Source: Candidatus Latescibacterota bacterium
GTDB taxonomy: Bacteria; JAAXHH01
Direction: 5' to 3'
NCBI GenBank assembly: GCA_012270975.1
Contig: JAAXHH010000147.1
Span: forward strand, 62,001-126,000
DNA length: 64,000 nt
The notes under the pieces are model-generated. The model saw nothing but the letters and a program-made list of their open reading frames with translations. It searched no databases and was not told the origin of the DNA. This document shows, one piece after another, positions 8,850-17,840 of this stretch. The translations under genes were made by a program, and so were the position numbers. Positions within the stretch are counted from its first letter, which is position 1. Each line of letters opens with the position of its first letter.

Positions 8850-10076
8850 TCAAACCACCTTCTCAACCTCCACTTCAACCGGCGCGTCCGGCTTCTCCAC
8901 GGGCGGCAGGCTGTAACGCAGAACAAAGAAACCCAACACCCCCGATAGCAGCGAACCTACGATGATTCCCAGCCGCTCGTCGAACATGTCGTGGAATTCG
9001 GTTTCGCCGAAGGCCAGGGAACCGATGAACAGGCTCATGGTGAATCCGATTCCGCACAGGACGCTCGCCCCGTAGAGACCGGACCAGTTCATCCCCGAGG
9101 GCAGGGTGGCCAGTTTGAGTTTGATGAACAGCCAGCAGAGGGCGAAAATGCCGATCTGCTTCCCCAGGAACAGGCCGAGGGCGACCCCGACGGGTACGCT
9201 ATGTAAAGCCTGCTCGGCCGTAATGCCGCTCAGCATGACGCCGGAGTTGGCGAAGGCGAATACGGGAAGGATGACGAAAGCCACAACGGTATGCAGGTCA
9301 TGCTCGAGGATTTTCAACGGTGATACGTCCGGATCCTTCTTCGACTGCATGGGGATGAAAACCGCCAGGATGACCCCGGCCAGCGTCGCGTGGATGCCCG
9401 ATTTCAACAGCGCGATCCACAGGATTACGCCGACCATCATGTAGGAACTGTGGGAGACCCAGTTCCGGTTGTTCAGGAAGACCAGCACCAGTACGCAGCC
9501 CGCGGCCACCCCCAGGGCCGTCATCGATATTTCCGCCGTGTAGAACACCGCGATGATCACGATGGCCCCGATGTCGTCCAGGATGGCCAGCGAAGTCAGG
9601 AAGACCTTGATCGAAATGGGCACGCGGGAGCCCAGCAGGGCCAGCACGCCCAGGGTGAAGGCGATGTCCGTCGCCACCGGAACGGCCCAGCCCCGCAACG
9701 CGTCGGGATTGCCGCTGTTGAAGAGGAGATAAATGAACGCGGGGATTACCATGCCGCCGACGGCGCCCACCCCGGGCAGGATGATGTTACGCCGGTTCGA
9801 CAGCTCTCCCTCGAGAAATTCGCGCTTCAGTTCCAGGCCAACGAGAAAGAAGAAGATGGTCATCAGGCCGTCGTTGATCCAAAGCAGCAGCGGCTTGTTG
9901 ATATCCAGCGCACCGATGTGGATCTGGATGGGTATTTCCAGCAGGAAGTGATAAAACGGTTCCAGAAAAGAGTTCGCGAAAATCAAGGCCAGGGCGGTCG
10001 CGAGCATCAGGAGGATGCCGCTCGCCGATTCCAGGCGTAAAAAGGCGTCGATGAATGTAGTTTTGTGATTCTGCAT
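8850..10076 (-). CDS. nhaA: Na+/H+ antiporter NhaA
   Basis: This 408-residue inner-membrane protein matches NhaA throughout, with about 12 hydrophobic segments. The functional elements are present: V-A-T-D137-I-A-F-T-L-G in the region of helix IV and the tandem aspartates D167-D168 in I-L-D-D-I-G-A-I, corresponding to the proton/sodium-binding pair of E. coli NhaA. It exports sodium in exchange for protons and helps pH and salt homeostasis, which would suit a saline habitat. The C-terminus ends in a charged V/E/K-rich tail. It is convergent to the PLP enzyme with only 15 bases between them. No clear ribosome site precedes the ATG. Confidence 0.95.
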   Translation of the reverse strand: MQNHKTTFIDAFLRLESASGILLMLATALALIFANSFLEPFYHFLLEIPIQIHIGALDINKPLLLWINDGLMTIFFFLVGLELKREFLEGELSNRRNIILPGVGAVGGMVIPAFIYLLFNSGNPDALRGWAVPVATDIAFTLGVLALLGSRVPISIKVFLTSLAILDDIGAIVIIAVFYTAEISMTALGVAAGCVLVLVFLNNRNWVSHSSYMMVGVILWIALLKSGIHATLAGVILAVFIPMQSKKDPDVSPLKILEHDLHTVVAFVILPVFAFANSGVMLSGITAEQALHSVPVGVALGLFLGKQIGIFALCWLFIKLKLATLPSGMNWSGLYGASVLCGIGFTMSLFIGSLAFGETEFHDMFDERLGIIVGSLLSGVLGFFVLRYSLPPVEKPDAPVEVEVEKVV

Positions 10077-10102
10077 AATCTGTGTTGAACGTACCCCTTC
10101 CC

Positions 10103-11173
10103 TCAGGCGGCGTTTACAACCGGTTCTACCACTTTCTCCACGTCGACTGACTTTCCCGTCTTCGATGCCTCGATGGCGGCGAAAACCATGGCCACGCTCC
10201 GGATGTTATGTTCCAGGCAGGTATCGGGCGCGGGACCTCCATCGAGCCAGTCGAGAAACTCGTTGATCTGCCACTGATGTCCGTCGTATTCGGGAACGAC
10301 CGGGCTTACGTCGTCGATGCGCATGCCCTTTCCGGGGGTATGCCTGTACATGCGCGTGATACCGTCGCTGCCTATGGCGACGGCCCCTGCTTCACATTCC
10401 GCCCGGTAGTACTCCCCGTGCCAGCTGTTCTGTTCGGCGGCGCCCAGGCACGAACCCTCGTAGGCCGCCTTCACCCCGTTGGTCATATCCATCACGTACA
10501 TGGCGCAGCAATCTCCCTGGAAACTGCTCCACGGCCGGTTCCATTCCCACCCGGCGATCGTCCTGCAGTCTCCCCCCGACAGATTCCGCATCATGTCAAA
10601 GTGATGCACGGCGCCTTCCACGAGCAGGGTATGCGGTATTTCGTAGCGGAAGGCGCCCCAGGCGCCGTACTCCCGGTAGTCCGCGGCAAAACGGCCCTGT
10701 ATGTAGTTTATTCTTCCCAGTTCACCGTTCCGCAAAACCTGCCGCACGGTCAGCATGCGGCTGGAATAGCGGTAGTTCTGTATCACGTGCATCTTCAGGC
10801 CGGCCTTCGTGACCGCCCTGTATATATCTACGCACGCGGGCCACTCGTCGGCAATCGGTTTTTCACTCAGGATGTCAAGCTTGCTGCCCACCGCGAGCAT
10901 CACGGCGTCCCGGTGCACGGCGGGAGGAATGACAATCGTGCAGTAGTCCGCGTCCACCTTTCCGAAGGCGGTCTCCATGTCCGTGAACCGATGACTTCGG
11001 GGCAGGCCAAGAAAGTCCCCCGCGTCGTGGAGTGTCTCCGCGTTTATGTCCACCAGGGCCACAATCTCGTGGCGGTCGTTGAACCGGGGGTAGAAACGAC
11101 GGATCCATGCTCCTGCCATACCGCCGGCGCCGATCATCAGACATCTTTTCTTATTAGACACTGAATACTCCAT
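10103..11173 (-). CDS. Gfo/Idh/MocA family oxidoreductase
   Basis: The 356-residue protein starts with a Rossmann NAD(P)-binding motif (M-I-G-A-G-G-M-A-G) and has the family motif S-E-K-P-I-A-D near residue 100, where the lysine is usually catalytic. The C-terminal half fits the alpha/beta substrate domain with the H-H-F-D-M-M-R stretch. Such enzymes oxidise or reduce sugars, inositols or their derivatives; the substrate is not evident. The ATG at 11173 has no good ribosome site; a GTG four codons later follows GGAG and may be the real start. It lies 57 bases after the MATE transporter gene on the same strand. Confidence 0.85.
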   Translation of the reverse strand: MEYSVSNKKRCLMIGAGGMAGAWIRRFYPRFNDRHEIVALVDINAETLHDAGDFLGLPRSHRFTDMETAFGKVDADYCTIVIPPAVHRDAVMLAVGSKLDILSEKPIADEWPACVDIYRAVTKAGLKMHVIQNYRYSSRMLTVRQVLRNGELGRINYIQGRFAADYREYGAWGAFRYEIPHTLLVEGAVHHFDMMRNLSGGDCRTIAGWEWNRPWSSFQGDCCAMYVMDMTNGVKAAYEGSCLGAAEQNSWHGEYYRAECEAGAVAIGSDGITRMYRHTPGKGMRIDDVSPVVPEYDGHQWQINEFLDWLDGGPAPDTCLEHNIRSVAMVFAAIEASKTGKSVDVEKVVEPVVNAA

Positions 11174-11230
11174 TCCCTTGTTGAAAACCTCGCGCTTGTT
11201 ACAAACTTCGCGCTTGTTTGAATCGATCTG

Positions 11231-12613
11231 CTAGATGATCATCCTCTTCCAGGCCCCCTGCCTGAACCGGTAGACGCAGGCGATGCCCAGGAGACATATG
11301 TAGATGGTCGCACTCAGCCACGCGCCCCAGAAATCCAGGTTCAGCGTAAAGGCGAGCAGGTAAGTCATCGGGAGAAAGATAATCCACGCGCCGATGAAAG
11401 CGGCCACGGCGGACCAACGGGTGTCGCCGGCCCCGCGCAGAGCGCCGATGAAGATGACCGCGAGGGCGTCGAAGGCCTGGAACAAGGCGGCGTACAGCAA
11501 CCCTTGCCTGCCGAATCGTATTACGGCGGGATCGTCGTTGAACAGGGCCACGAGCGGCTCGGGAAACAACAGGAATACCAGTCCGACGAATACCATGATG
11601 CCCATCGCCAGTTTGAGTGCGCTGTAGGCGCTGCGTTCCGCCAGTTCGATACGTTTCGCACCGATGTACTGGCCCACGAGGGTGGAAGCGGCCATGCCGA
11701 TGCCCAAGCCGATCATGTAGGAGATGGACATCAGCTGGATGGCGATCTGGTTCGCGGCGAGTTGCGCGTTGCCGAGCCGGCCGATGATGGCGGCGAAGAT
11801 GACGAAGCTGCCGATATCGAGGAACCGTTGCAGCCCGATCGGCGCGCCGACTCTGAAGAGGCGCACGAAATCCAGCCATCGGGGCTTAACGACCGTGCGG
11901 TTGGCGTAAGGCCGCAGCCGTTTCGACAGAAACAGGACCAGGTAGATGCCGCCGCCCAGTATGCCGGCCAGCGCGGAACCGACCGCCGAGCCCTGCACTT
12001 CCAGCCGGGGAAGGCCGAAATTTCCGTAGATCAGTCCATAGTTCAGGATAACGTTGATGATGTTGACGGCGATGCCGATCTTCATCGGCGTCTTCGTGTC
12101 CCCGATCCCGCGGAAGAAACTGGCGGCGGTCATGGCGATCATGAAGGCCGGCCCGTCGATCAGGCGCCATTGCAGGTAGGTGATGCCCAGGCGGCGCACT
12201 TCGGTCGAGGGTCCCGCCAGGTCGAAGAGGGTCGGAACGAAGGGTATGACGAGCAGGATCAAGGCGCCGCTGGCCAAGGCAAGGTACAGCCCCTGCCAGG
12301 TCATGTACCCGCAGTCCTTTCTCTTGCCAGCGCCATAGCTCTGGGCAACGAAGGTGTTCAATCCCATCGCCAGGCCCAGCACGGGCAGGTAGAAAAGCCA
12401 TGCGAGCATGGAACCGAGACCGACGGCGCCGATCTCGGCCACCCCAAGCTGGCCGACCATGTACGTGTCGACCACACCGAGCAGGGTCTCGGACATGTTG
12501 GCCAGGATGATCGGATAGGCCAGCAGCCATACGCGGTTTATACTTCCCGAGGATGGATGGATGATGGGTTCCGGTTCCTGGACCGTTTGTTTCGATGTAT
12601 CGGAAACACTCAT
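11231..12613 (-). CDS. MATE family efflux transporter
   Basis: The 460-residue protein has about 12 hydrophobic segments in two similar halves, as in the multidrug and toxin extrusion family. Typical stretches are seen, such as N-T-F-V-A-Q-S-Y-G-A-G in the first half and A-S-T-L-V-G-Q-Y-I-G-A in the second, the repeated G-x-G motif region of each bundle. It should export organic cations or other toxic small molecules in exchange for Na+ or H+. It may form a transcription unit with the downstream Gfo/Idh gene. The 254-base gap upstream (12614-12867) contains no gene that I recognise. Confidence 0.9.
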   Translation of the reverse strand: MSVSDTSKQTVQEPEPIIHPSSGSINRVWLLAYPIILANMSETLLGVVDTYMVGQLGVAEIGAVGLGSMLAWLFYLPVLGLAMGLNTFVAQSYGAGKRKDCGYMTWQGLYLALASGALILLVIPFVPTLFDLAGPSTEVRRLGITYLQWRLIDGPAFMIAMTAASFFRGIGDTKTPMKIGIAVNIINVILNYGLIYGNFGLPRLEVQGSAVGSALAGILGGGIYLVLFLSKRLRPYANRTVVKPRWLDFVRLFRVGAPIGLQRFLDIGSFVIFAAIIGRLGNAQLAANQIAIQLMSISYMIGLGIGMAASTLVGQYIGAKRIELAERSAYSALKLAMGIMVFVGLVFLLFPEPLVALFNDDPAVIRFGRQGLLYAALFQAFDALAVIFIGALRGAGDTRWSAVAAFIGAWIIFLPMTYLLAFTLNLDFWGAWLSATIYICLLGIACVYRFRQGAWKRMII

Positions 12614-12867
12614 GACGTTTGACGGGCTAAGACCGGATCATGTTGTAGACGGATCGCGCGGCGCACGGTTATAATCAGATGGCCAACGGCGGTCGATTAC
12701 ATATCGAACGGGCAGCGGTTTACAGTGCGGACCCATTCCAGCCCGGTGGACTGGCCTCGACTTTTCCATACTACATCCAGTCGAAACTGGTGCGCATAAC
12801 ACGTGTATTTAATTCTTTCGCGACACCCACAGCTCTACGCGGCCGCTTCCGCGGTACCCAAATGATG

Positions 12868-13617
12868 CTACGCGTCGCCGACGATGGTCAGGCCGCCGTC
12901 GACCACCAGGCTGGCGCCGGTAATGAAGGAGGCCTCCTCAGACGCGAGGAATACAACGGCCGAGGCGATGTCTTCCGGCAACCCAAGCCGTTTCATGGGT
13001 GGCCGCTCGATATAGGGCTTGCGTATCGACTCGTCGAGGCCGTCCCAGGCATTCGTCAGTATGGCGCCGGGCAGCACCGCGTTGCTTCGGATATCAGGTC
13101 CGTAGTCCACGGCAACGGATCGCGTGATCCCGATGACTCCGCCCTTGGCCGCGTCGTAGGCGGCGTAGTCCCGGAACCCGACGAGGCTGTGCACCGACGC
13201 CGTGTTGACGACGGCGCCGCCGCCGGATTCCCTCATGACCGGGATGGCATGCCTGCAGCCCAGGTAGATCGCTTTCAGGCACACTTCCAGCGTCCGGTCC
13301 CAGTCGGCTTCCGCCAGGTCGCAAAGAGGGCCCGGCGCATGCCAGTAGGCGTTGTTGTGCAGGACCTGGAGTCCACCGTAGGTATCGACGGCGCACTGGA
13401 TCATGCGCTTTGCGTCGTCGTCCCGGCCCACGTCGGCGACGCAGGCCGTGGCCGTCCAACCTTCCCGGCGGATCGATTCGACCGTCTGTTCCAGCCCCAC
13501 TTCGTTGATGTCCACGGCGACGACCCGGGCGCCTTCCCGCGCCATCATCTCCGCGGTGCCGCGTCCAATGCCGGAGGCCGCGCCGGTTACGATCGCCGTC
13601 TTGTCTTCCAGTCTCAT
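12868..13617 (-). CDS. Short-chain dehydrogenase/reductase (SDR)
   Basis: The 249-residue protein is a classical SDR. It has T-G-A-A-S-G-I-G at 11-18, an N-N-A-Y motif at 88-91, catalytic Ser141, and Tyr154 and Lys158 in Y-D-A-A-K. Asp36 at the end of the second strand (V-A-V-D) suggests preference for NAD(H). GGAG stands 7 bases before the ATG. It is the last gene of a minus-strand run with an enolase-superfamily enzyme and an M42 peptidase, so a sugar-acid or hydroxy-acid substrate is plausible but unproven. The C-terminus contains the usual V-D-G-G-L-T. Confidence 0.9.
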   Translation of the reverse strand: MRLEDKTAIVTGAASGIGRGTAEMMAREGARVVAVDINEVGLEQTVESIRREGWTATACVADVGRDDDAKRMIQCAVDTYGGLQVLHNNAYWHAPGPLCDLAEADWDRTLEVCLKAIYLGCRHAIPVMRESGGGAVVNTASVHSLVGFRDYAAYDAAKGGVIGITRSVAVDYGPDIRSNAVLPGAILTNAWDGLDESIRKPYIERPPMKRLGLPEDIASAVVFLASEEASFITGASLVVDGGLTIVGDA

Positions 13618-13687
13618 GGTTCTGCTCCGGTTGGATTGTTTCGTGGCTCGAAAGCCTTCTCTTTATCGCCGCATTTCCGGCATGGCG

Positions 13688-14977
13688 TTACGGTCGTGCC
13701 TGGCCGGCCACCCTGCCCTCGGTTACCGGTGATTCCCGGGTGCGGCGCCACAGGTCATCGAACTCCTCGGTGCCATCCTCCCGCCAGTATTCGGTTCGAA
13801 TACCGGGCGTATAGGCCTCCAGCTCCCAGCCATGGCGTATATTCCCGAAATGGACGCGGTGTCCATCGGGAAATACTGCCGTGCGGATGAACCGTGGTCT
13901 CGGAAAATCATAGGGTTCGTCCCTGTCGCGAAAGGGCTTCATCACGTCATCGGGCACGAGGAAGCCGTTCATGGCCTCTTCGTCCACTTCCACGCCAAGA
14001 CCCGGTCCGTCCGGAACGCGGTGAAATCCGCCGACGACCTCGATGGGATTCTTGAGCAGGTGGTGGCGGTACAGGTTGATACAGGTGATGGCGGGCCAGG
14101 TGGCGTGGGTCAGCACGGCGCCAAGATGGGCGGCCCAGGTGGTTGTGAGTCCGTTCCCGACCATCTGAAGCCAGAAGGGCATGTTGGCTTCCGCGCTGAG
14201 GATGCCCTGGTACATCACCCGTGTGGCGCCGCCGCTGACGACGAATCCGTCGCAGACCGCCTCGCGAATCGCGGTGGTGTAGGGCGGAGATCCGAAATGC
14301 ATGGCGATGGGGCGGCTGATGACCTGCCTCAGCTGGCGGTTTCCCAGAATGTCGGTCTGCGGTATGGGCGTCTCGAACATGGCCACGATGTCGAACCGCT
14401 CCAGGCCGCGCATGACGGGCATGGCCGCCGCCGCGTTGTGCATGGAGCCGTTGGCGTCGAGGTCCACCCGGAAGTGGCGTGGCACGTTGGCATCGATCGC
14501 CGTCATCTGTTCGTTTATATCGTGCCACGGCCGCTGTTTGAGCTTGATGGTCGTATACCCGTTGTCCACGGCGTCCCGGACCTGGCGGACCCAGTCGTCT
14601 GGCGGTCCCTCGTTGGACCACCAGGATATGGGCACCCAGTCCCGCGCCTTGTTGCCCAGCAGCTTGTGACATGGGACTTCGAGCGCCTTTCCGACCACGT
14701 CGTACAGGGCCATCTGCAACCCGGCGCCGATCGTATCGTCCTGCATGAAGTCCGCCGGGCTCTTTCCCATGACGCGCTGCACGCTCTGGTCGGTCACCCG
14801 CGAATGGATGTAATGGACGATGGTCTCGCCCCAACCGACAAGGCCGGCGTCGGTCGTGACCTTGCACAGTTCGAAGACCGACCAGTTGTATACCGTCCGC
14901 TCCGCCATGGGTCGTTGTCCCTGCGTGAAGGGCACGCTGACGGTGAAGCGTTCCACGTTGGTGACTTTCAGGGGCAT
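13688..14977 (-). CDS. Enolase superfamily enzyme (mandelate racemase/muconate lactonizing type), divergent
   Basis: The 429-residue protein has the N-terminal capping domain and TIM barrel of the mandelate racemase group. Candidate catalytic lysines are Lys145 and Lys147 (I-K-L-K); metal ligands would include Asp172 or Asp174 (V-D-L-D-A-N) and Glu202 (F-E-T-P), but the third acidic ligand and the C-terminal general base are not obvious, as the expected strand reads R-P-I-A-M-H-F-G. The C-terminus is longer than usual. The ATG at 14977 is preferred because GGAG stands 7 bases upstream; the much longer open frame covers non-coding shadow. It is flanked by SDR and M42 peptidase genes on the same strand with 22-70 base gaps. 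Confidence 0.8.
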   Translation of the reverse strand: MPLKVTNVERFTVSVPFTQGQRPMAERTVYNWSVFELCKVTTDAGLVGWGETIVHYIHSRVTDQSVQRVMGKSPADFMQDDTIGAGLQMALYDVVGKALEVPCHKLLGNKARDWVPISWWSNEGPPDDWVRQVRDAVDNGYTTIKLKQRPWHDINEQMTAIDANVPRHFRVDLDANGSMHNAAAAMPVMRGLERFDIVAMFETPIPQTDILGNRQLRQVISRPIAMHFGSPPYTTAIREAVCDGFVVSGGATRVMYQGILSAEANMPFWLQMVGNGLTTTWAAHLGAVLTHATWPAITCINLYRHHLLKNPIEVVGGFHRVPDGPGLGVEVDEEAMNGFLVPDDVMKPFRDRDEPYDFPRPRFIRTAVFPDGHRVHFGNIRHGWELEAYTPGIRTEYWREDGTEEFDDLWRRTRESPVTEGRVAGQARP

Positions 14978-14999
14978 GAAGGTTCTCCGCTCCTCTCGG

Positions 15000-16067
15000 T
15001 TACTCCGGTTTTTCAAGATAGGCCGCCAGCAATTCGGCACAACGGTGGAGACCGTTACGGGGTATGATCTCGTAACCGTGGGTGTTCTCCGTGGGAATGC
15101 ACAGCAGGCCGGCCCGGGGCGTCTGCCCCACGGCCTTGGCCATGGAGGCGTCCGAGGCGTAGCTCTGCCAGTACGCGCACTGCGGGTCCATGCCCAGCGC
15201 CCGTCCGCACTCCACCAACCGGTCCGCGATGGACTTGTCGTAGAGTCCCTGTACATCGCCGTAGACGACGACGGGTTCGTCGGACAGGGCCACGCCGTAT
15301 TCCTCGCAGGCCGGACCGGAATCCACGGCCAGCGATACGTCGCCAGGCAGGGTCCGCGCGGCGTACGCGGCACCGTGGCCACCGATTTCCTCGCAGGTCG
15401 TCATGACCAGGTAGGTGTCGCCCGCGGGACGTACGCCGGCGGCCTTCATGCGCGTGGCCGCGCCGATGGCGATGGCGATAGCCGCCCGGTTGTCCATGAA
15501 ATACCCGCCGATGCAATCTTCGATTTCCCAGAAGGCGCGCCGGGAATGGGCGATGACGACACGCGTACCGGCGTGAACACCCGCCTCCTGGAGCTGTGCC
15601 GGCGTCCGGCGCGTGAAGACGTACACGTGGTTCCAGTCCATGGCCACGTTGCCGCCCTTGATCTTGGTCTCCCATATCCGGGCGGAATCCGCCGTTGTGT
15701 GTTGCGGGCCGACGGACAGGACGCCGGGCATGATGCCGTTGTCCGCCAGGATCTCGACGGGCCCCTGCCCGTAATTCGCCGGATAGATGCCCCCCAGGGG
15801 ATTGACCCTGAGCGTGCCGTCCTCGTTGACGCGCTTGACGACCAGGGCCAGTTCGTCCAGATGGGCCATCACGCGGATCACCGGGGCGTCCGACGAGGAG
15901 CCCTTCAACAGGCCGATGACGTTGCCGGCGGCGTCGATCCACGTCTCGTCGCTCAGGGGTTTCAGTTCCCGTTCGCAGACCGTGCGCACCTGGTCTTCCT
16001 GGCCTGACGGCCCCCGTGCGTAAACGAGTTCCTGAAGCAGCGAAACGAGGTGGTCGTCGGGGGACAT
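15000..16067 (-). CDS. M42 family metallopeptidase (glutamyl aminopeptidase/endoglucanase-like)
   Basis: The 355-residue protein is a di-metal aminopeptidase of the M42 family. Recognised elements are M-A-H-L-D-E (first metal histidine), M-D-N-R-A-A (bridging aspartate), T-T-C-E-E-I-G-G (catalytic and ligand glutamates), A-V-D-S-G-P-A, and E-N-T-H-G-Y-E with the last metal histidine. Such enzymes form large tetrahedral cytosolic complexes that remove N-terminal residues from peptides. AAGGAG stands 6 bases before the ATG. It is the first gene of a likely operon with the enolase-superfamily and SDR genes. Confidence 0.9.
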   Translation of the reverse strand: MSPDDHLVSLLQELVYARGPSGQEDQVRTVCERELKPLSDETWIDAAGNVIGLLKGSSSDAPVIRVMAHLDELALVVKRVNEDGTLRVNPLGGIYPANYGQGPVEILADNGIMPGVLSVGPQHTTADSARIWETKIKGGNVAMDWNHVYVFTRRTPAQLQEAGVHAGTRVVIAHSRRAFWEIEDCIGGYFMDNRAAIAIAIGAATRMKAAGVRPAGDTYLVMTTCEEIGGHGAAYAARTLPGDVSLAVDSGPACEEYGVALSDEPVVVYGDVQGLYDKSIADRLVECGRALGMDPQCAYWQSYASDASMAKAVGQTPRAGLLCIPTENTHGYEIIPRNGLHRCAELLAAYLEKPE

Positions 16068-16175
16068 GGATCGCTCCTTGCGGATTGAATTGACAGGTCA
16101 CGCCATTGGTGTATTAGTCGAGAATGTATGCATAAAATAGTACTTTCAGATCGGCTTCAGATCAAGGGTAAAGAC

Positions 16176-16203
16176 TTGACAGAGGGCATGTTATGTATAA
16201 ACT
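16176..16203 (+). promoter_or_regulatory. Candidate promoter before the 16.3 kb membrane/lipoprotein cluster
   Basis: A perfect TTGACA (16176-16181) is followed after 16 bases by TAAACT (16198-16203), four of six matches; an overlapping TATAAA gives a better -10 but a short 14-base spacer. The triple repeat at 16212-16280 would then lie in the leader. Confidence 0.4.
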
Positions 16204-16211
16204 CCAGATAT

Positions 16212-16280
16212 CGCCGTCATGGTTTCCGATGTGACCGCCGTCATGGTTTTTCCGATCATACCGCCGCCGTGGTTTCCGGA
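16212..16280 (+). repeat. Three imperfect 19-21 bp direct repeats in a leader
   Basis: The unit CGCCGTCATGGTTTCCGAT occurs at 16212-16230, again at 16236-16256 with two extra T, and as a diverged copy at 16262-16280. The third copy ends one base short of the ribosome site of the next gene. The repeats could bind a regulator or have arisen by slippage; they also create in-frame ATGs upstream of the likely start. Confidence 0.6.
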
Positions 16281-16287
16281 GAAAAGA

Positions 16288-16824
16288 ATGGTACAGGCTT
16301 CTCAATTGACGCTGGCGGGTATCGTCACGAAAACCGCGGTCGTTCACACCGTGACGTATTTTACCGCGGGTGCGCTGGCGTACGCGTTTTTCGACTACAG
16401 GGCGCTCTGGGACGAACCGGTCTTCGACGTTTACATGCGGCGAATGGATGATCCGCTGTTGATGGCCGGACCACTCTTTCAGCCCATACGAGGCGTACTG
16501 TTCGGGATTGTATTCTACCTGTTGCGCCGCGAGTTTTTCGGCAGGGCATACGGCTGGTTGACCATGTGGGTGGTTTTGGTGGTAATTGGCATGTTGAGTA
16601 CGTTTGGTCCGGCGCCAGGTTCCGTAGAAGGTTTGATCTATACAACGATCCCGTTCAGCGCACAGTTCGGCGGCGGCAGCATCGAGACTATCGCCCAGGC
16701 GCTTTCATTTTCCTTTATCGTGTTCTACTGGGTTAGCCAGCCTGAGAAACGGTGGTTGACCTGGGTGTTGACGGCTGCATTCCTCCTCGTCCTGGCGTTT
16801 TCAATCCTGGGACTTCTCCAGTAA
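16288..16824 (+). CDS. Integral membrane protein of unknown function
   Basis: The 178-residue protein has about four hydrophobic segments (near residues 10-35, 66-80, 95-115 and 155-175) and no catalytic motif that I recognise. The ATG at 16288 is chosen because GGAG stands 6 bases before it; an upstream in-frame ATG at 16219 falls inside the repeat array. It is followed after 35 bases by a lipoprotein gene and then another small membrane protein, so the three may form an envelope unit. The family is unknown to me. Confidence 0.6.
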   Translation: MVQASQLTLAGIVTKTAVVHTVTYFTAGALAYAFFDYRALWDEPVFDVYMRRMDDPLLMAGPLFQPIRGVLFGIVFYLLRREFFGRAYGWLTMWVVLVVIGMLSTFGPAPGSVEGLIYTTIPFSAQFGGGSIETIAQALSFSFIVFYWVSQPEKRWLTWVLTAAFLLVLAFSILGLLQ

Positions 16825-16859
16825 TCCTGCCGTATGCACATACTTTCACAGGAGTAATC

Positions 16860-17798
16860 ATGTATCAGAATCTTATGACAATAATCGCAGGAGGCGCATT
16901 GGTGACCATGTTGTCGGCTTGTGCAACTGCGGAAGACGAAACGGCTGCGCCGCCGGCCGAGTCCGAAACCGCGGCCGACGCCGACATCCTCACAACGACC
17001 CTGACGCCCGACTCGGACCGGGCCGCTATCGTCGCCCATCTGCTGGAAGCCGAAGGAAAGAAGATCAATACCGAGGCCATGGCGGTCAACTTCCCCGATA
17101 TGGACCGGCAAACCGCCTACGACATCCAGGCGGACATCCTGGCCGAGAAGCTGAAGCATGAAGAGCGCATCGGCTGGAAGATCGGGTTCTCCCGCATGCC
17201 CGAGGATCCCGCGACTTTAGATCCGATTTACGGCCATATCATGGCGTCGAACGTGTTCGAGCCCGGTACGCCCGTGGAAGCGGCGTCTTTCGTGGCCGAC
17301 ACGGCAGTCGTCGAAGGCGAGTTCGTCTTCTGGATCGGCGAGGATCTCCCCGGTCCCGAGTTGACCCGGGAGCAGGTCGGCAATGCCGTCACTGCGGTGG
17401 GCGGCGTGATCGAGCTGCTTTCCTCGTGGACGAGCGGTTCGGAGGAGGCGCCGTCCACGCGTGATCACGATGTCACCGGCAATGTCTTTCACGTGGGAAT
17501 CATCCTGGGCGAGACGCGCGTGCCCCTGGACGAGATGGATTTCACGAATGAAACCGCGACCGTGGAGATCGACGGCGAGGAAATGGCCTCTGCGCTGGCC
17601 ACCATGAACATGGGCGTCGATCCGCTGGAAGCGCTGACCTGGCTGGCCAACGAGTTGACCACCTACAGCGACGAGTACCTCCGGGCGGGAGACGTGGTGA
17701 TCACCGGAACGGTTTTCCCACCACCCCGCATGGGCGCAGGCGGCAAGGCCGTGATGAGCTACACGACGCTCGGCACGATCGAGGTGGAGTTAGAATAA
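16860..17798 (+). CDS. Lipoprotein with MhpD/fumarylacetoacetase-fold (2-keto-4-pentenoate hydratase-like) domain
   Basis: The 312-residue protein begins with a lipoprotein signal peptide; the lipobox L-S-A-C puts the lipidated cysteine at residue 21, followed by an acidic, alanine-rich linker. From about residue 55 it matches the 2-keto-4-pentenoate hydratase / 4-oxalocrotonate decarboxylase family. Candidate metal ligands are Glu152 and Glu154 (V-E-G-E-F) and Glu185 (V-I-E-L-L), and the C-terminus has the G-D-V-V-I-T-G-T strand. This family normally acts in the cytoplasm in aromatic degradation, so a membrane-anchored periplasmic form is unusual. AGGAG stands 5 bases before the ATG. The real substrate is unknown. 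Confidence 0.8.
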   Translation: MYQNLMTIIAGGALVTMLSACATAEDETAAPPAESETAADADILTTTLTPDSDRAAIVAHLLEAEGKKINTEAMAVNFPDMDRQTAYDIQADILAEKLKHEERIGWKIGFSRMPEDPATLDPIYGHIMASNVFEPGTPVEAASFVADTAVVEGEFVFWIGEDLPGPELTREQVGNAVTAVGGVIELLSSWTSGSEEAPSTRDHDVTGNVFHVGIILGETRVPLDEMDFTNETATVEIDGEEMASALATMNMGVDPLEALTWLANELTTYSDEYLRAGDVVITGTVFPPPRMGAGGKAVMSYTTLGTIEVELE

Positions 17799-17840
17799 AG
17801 GACTGTGAAACCCCTTGGATTCGAACGCAGGGGCATGTTG

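Noticed and set aside
13891-15067. Long plus-strand open frames opposite the M42, enolase-superfamily and other minus-strand genes
   Set aside because: They are shadows of high-GC coding DNA; the minus-strand products have clear family motifs.
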